Below, in pieces: positions 63,581 through 64,000 of a DNA stretch of 64,000 bases. How positions within the stretch are numbered: the first letter of the stretch is position 1; each line of letters begins with the position of its first letter. Source of the stretch: DRYM01 sp964564025 (lineage in GTDB: Archaea; Thermoproteota; Thermoprotei_A; EX4484-217-1); assembly GCA_964564025.1 (NCBI GenBank), contig CAZLZO010000003.1, forward strand, positions 1 through 64,000. The letters are read 5' to 3'. Under the pieces are notes generated by a model. The model saw nothing but the letters and a program-made list of their open reading frames with translations. It searched no databases and had not been told where the DNA came from. A program made the translations under genes and the position numbers.

Positions 63581-64000
63581 ATGATAAGAGAACCTGTTTT
63601 CTTTGAGAAGCTTTTCCCGTTTTCTTTACCTCCTAGGTTTAATTATGATTCTCTTTCTCACGATATTTACATTACTGATACTACTTTAAGAGATGGGCAG
63701 CAGGGCTGGAGACCATTTAATGTAAATGAATCGGTTAAAATTTATGAATTACTTCATGAACTTAGTGGACCTAAAGGTGTTATTTATAGTTCTGAATTAT
63801 TTCTTTACACTAGCAAGGATAGAGAAGTTGCACGTAGAATTTATGAGTTAGGTTATGAATATCCTAAACCTATTGCTTGGATTAGAGCTACTATAAATGA
63901 CTTAAGACTTGTTCTAGATGCTAAGTTTGACGAGGCAGTAATCTTAACTTCCGTTTCTGACTACCACATCTACTACAAACTTCACTTAGATAGAAAGAGA
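63581..64000 (+). CDS. HMG-CoA lyase/isopropylmalate synthase-like protein, partial (right edge)
   Basis: The ATG at 63581, with AAAGGTG about 8 nt upstream, opens a frame that runs off the window after 140 codons. TDTTLRDGQQGWRPF near residue 33 is the DRE-TIM metallolyase signature (the metal-binding Asp and the Arg-Asp-Gly-Gln) of isopropylmalate, homocitrate and citramalate synthases and HMG-CoA lyases. The N-terminal lead of about 30 residues and the pattern GPKGVIYSSELFLYTSKD differ from standard LeuA, so the substrate is open. Confidence 0.82.
   Translation, partial: MIREPVFFEKLFPFSLPPRFNYDSLSHDIYITDTTLRDGQQGWRPFNVNESVKIYELLHELSGPKGVIYSSELFLYTSKDREVARRIYELGYEYPKPIAWIRATINDLRLVLDAKFDEAVILTSVSDYHIYYKLHLDRKR

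Noticed and set aside
1..64000. tRNA, rRNA or CRISPR arrays
   Set aside because: Scanning intergenic regions by eye I found no T-loop/anticodon layout, no rRNA-like stretch and no regularly spaced repeats. The only strong repeats are inside the coiled-coil gene.
24..64000. Provirus or conjugative element
   Set aside because: No integrase, transposase, capsid, terminase or relaxase gene is seen, and no tRNA attachment site. The region reads as ordinary chromosome with metabolic genes.

Overview
The window is a 64 kb piece of an archaeal genome, apparently an anaerobe. Archaeal marks include a type IV pilin-like protein with a class III signal, an AGOG-type DNA glycosylase, a TtuA/Ncs6 tRNA thiolase, a KptA 2'-phosphotransferase, a DUF134 regulator, a SEC59/CDP-transferase-like lipid enzyme, TATA-type promoters and several genes that look leaderless. 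The DNA is AT-rich (well under half G+C by eye). Anaerobic marks are a tungsten/molybdenum aldehyde:ferredoxin oxidoreductase, two MoeA paralogues, an MtrH-type methyltransferase and a reductive activator of corrinoid enzymes. A run of 100 N (42981-43080) shows the sequence is a scaffold from an assembly, probably a metagenome bin. I cannot fix the phylum from sequence alone; a Thermoproteota-type anaerobe is the best guess.

Layout. 1-2 kb: two overlapping pilin-like genes, an unknown gene and an MNT/HEPN pair. 2-7.4 kb: AOR, an exported metallo-beta-lactamase-fold protein, four small zinc-ribbon or Trp/Tyr/Pro-rich proteins with a perfect 24-bp palindrome in their promoter, a DUF134 regulator, and a coiled-coil PD-(D/E)XK protein. 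7.6-12 kb: SsnA-like aminohydrolase, MoaD, a TtuB-like protein with TtuA, and an aminotransferase. 12.2-18.1 kb: orphan ModA-like protein and a branched-chain amino-acid-type ABC transporter split into divergent halves. 18.1-20.4 kb: methyltransferase plus FAD reductase pair, and an Lrp regulator. 20.5-39.3 kb: carbamate kinase, two carbamoyltransferases, threonine synthase-like enzyme, BMP-family (nucleoside-type) ABC transporter, TatA and TatC, a deaminase-type amidohydrolase, adenine deaminase, hydantoinase/allantoinase-like enzyme, Fe-alcohol dehydrogenase and a JAMM-motif protein. 39.3-42.3 kb: BtuCDF-like transporter. 42.4-48 kb: broken DHH gene at the gap, AGOG, MtrH, RACE protein and core-MetE. 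48-55.2 kb: HTH protein, CPBP protease and an oligopeptide ABC transporter. 55.4-64 kb: KptA, AGCS symporter, two MoeA proteins, cysteine synthase, lipid kinase/cytidylyltransferase-like protein and a truncated HMGL/isopropylmalate synthase-like gene.

How the genes may work together. (a) Nucleoside-type uptake, adenine deaminase, hydantoinase-like, SsnA-like and deaminase-type amidohydrolases, carbamoyltransferases and carbamate kinase fit an anaerobic purine or related N-heterocycle catabolic route that would end in carbamoyl phosphate and ATP. This resembles the bacterial ssnA/hyuA/ygeW/carbamate kinase set, but xanthine dehydrogenase, YgfK, YgeX and YgeY are not in the window. (b) Core-MetE, RACE protein and MtrH lie head to tail and fit a folate-independent methionine synthase fed by methyl-tetrahydromethanopterin through a corrinoid protein; the BtuCDF-like importer next to them could supply the cobamide. 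(c) AOR, MoaD, the two MoeA proteins and the ModA-like protein together indicate tungsten or molybdenum pterin enzymes. (d) The nucleoside-type binding protein carries a twin-arginine signal and sits directly before tatA and tatC.
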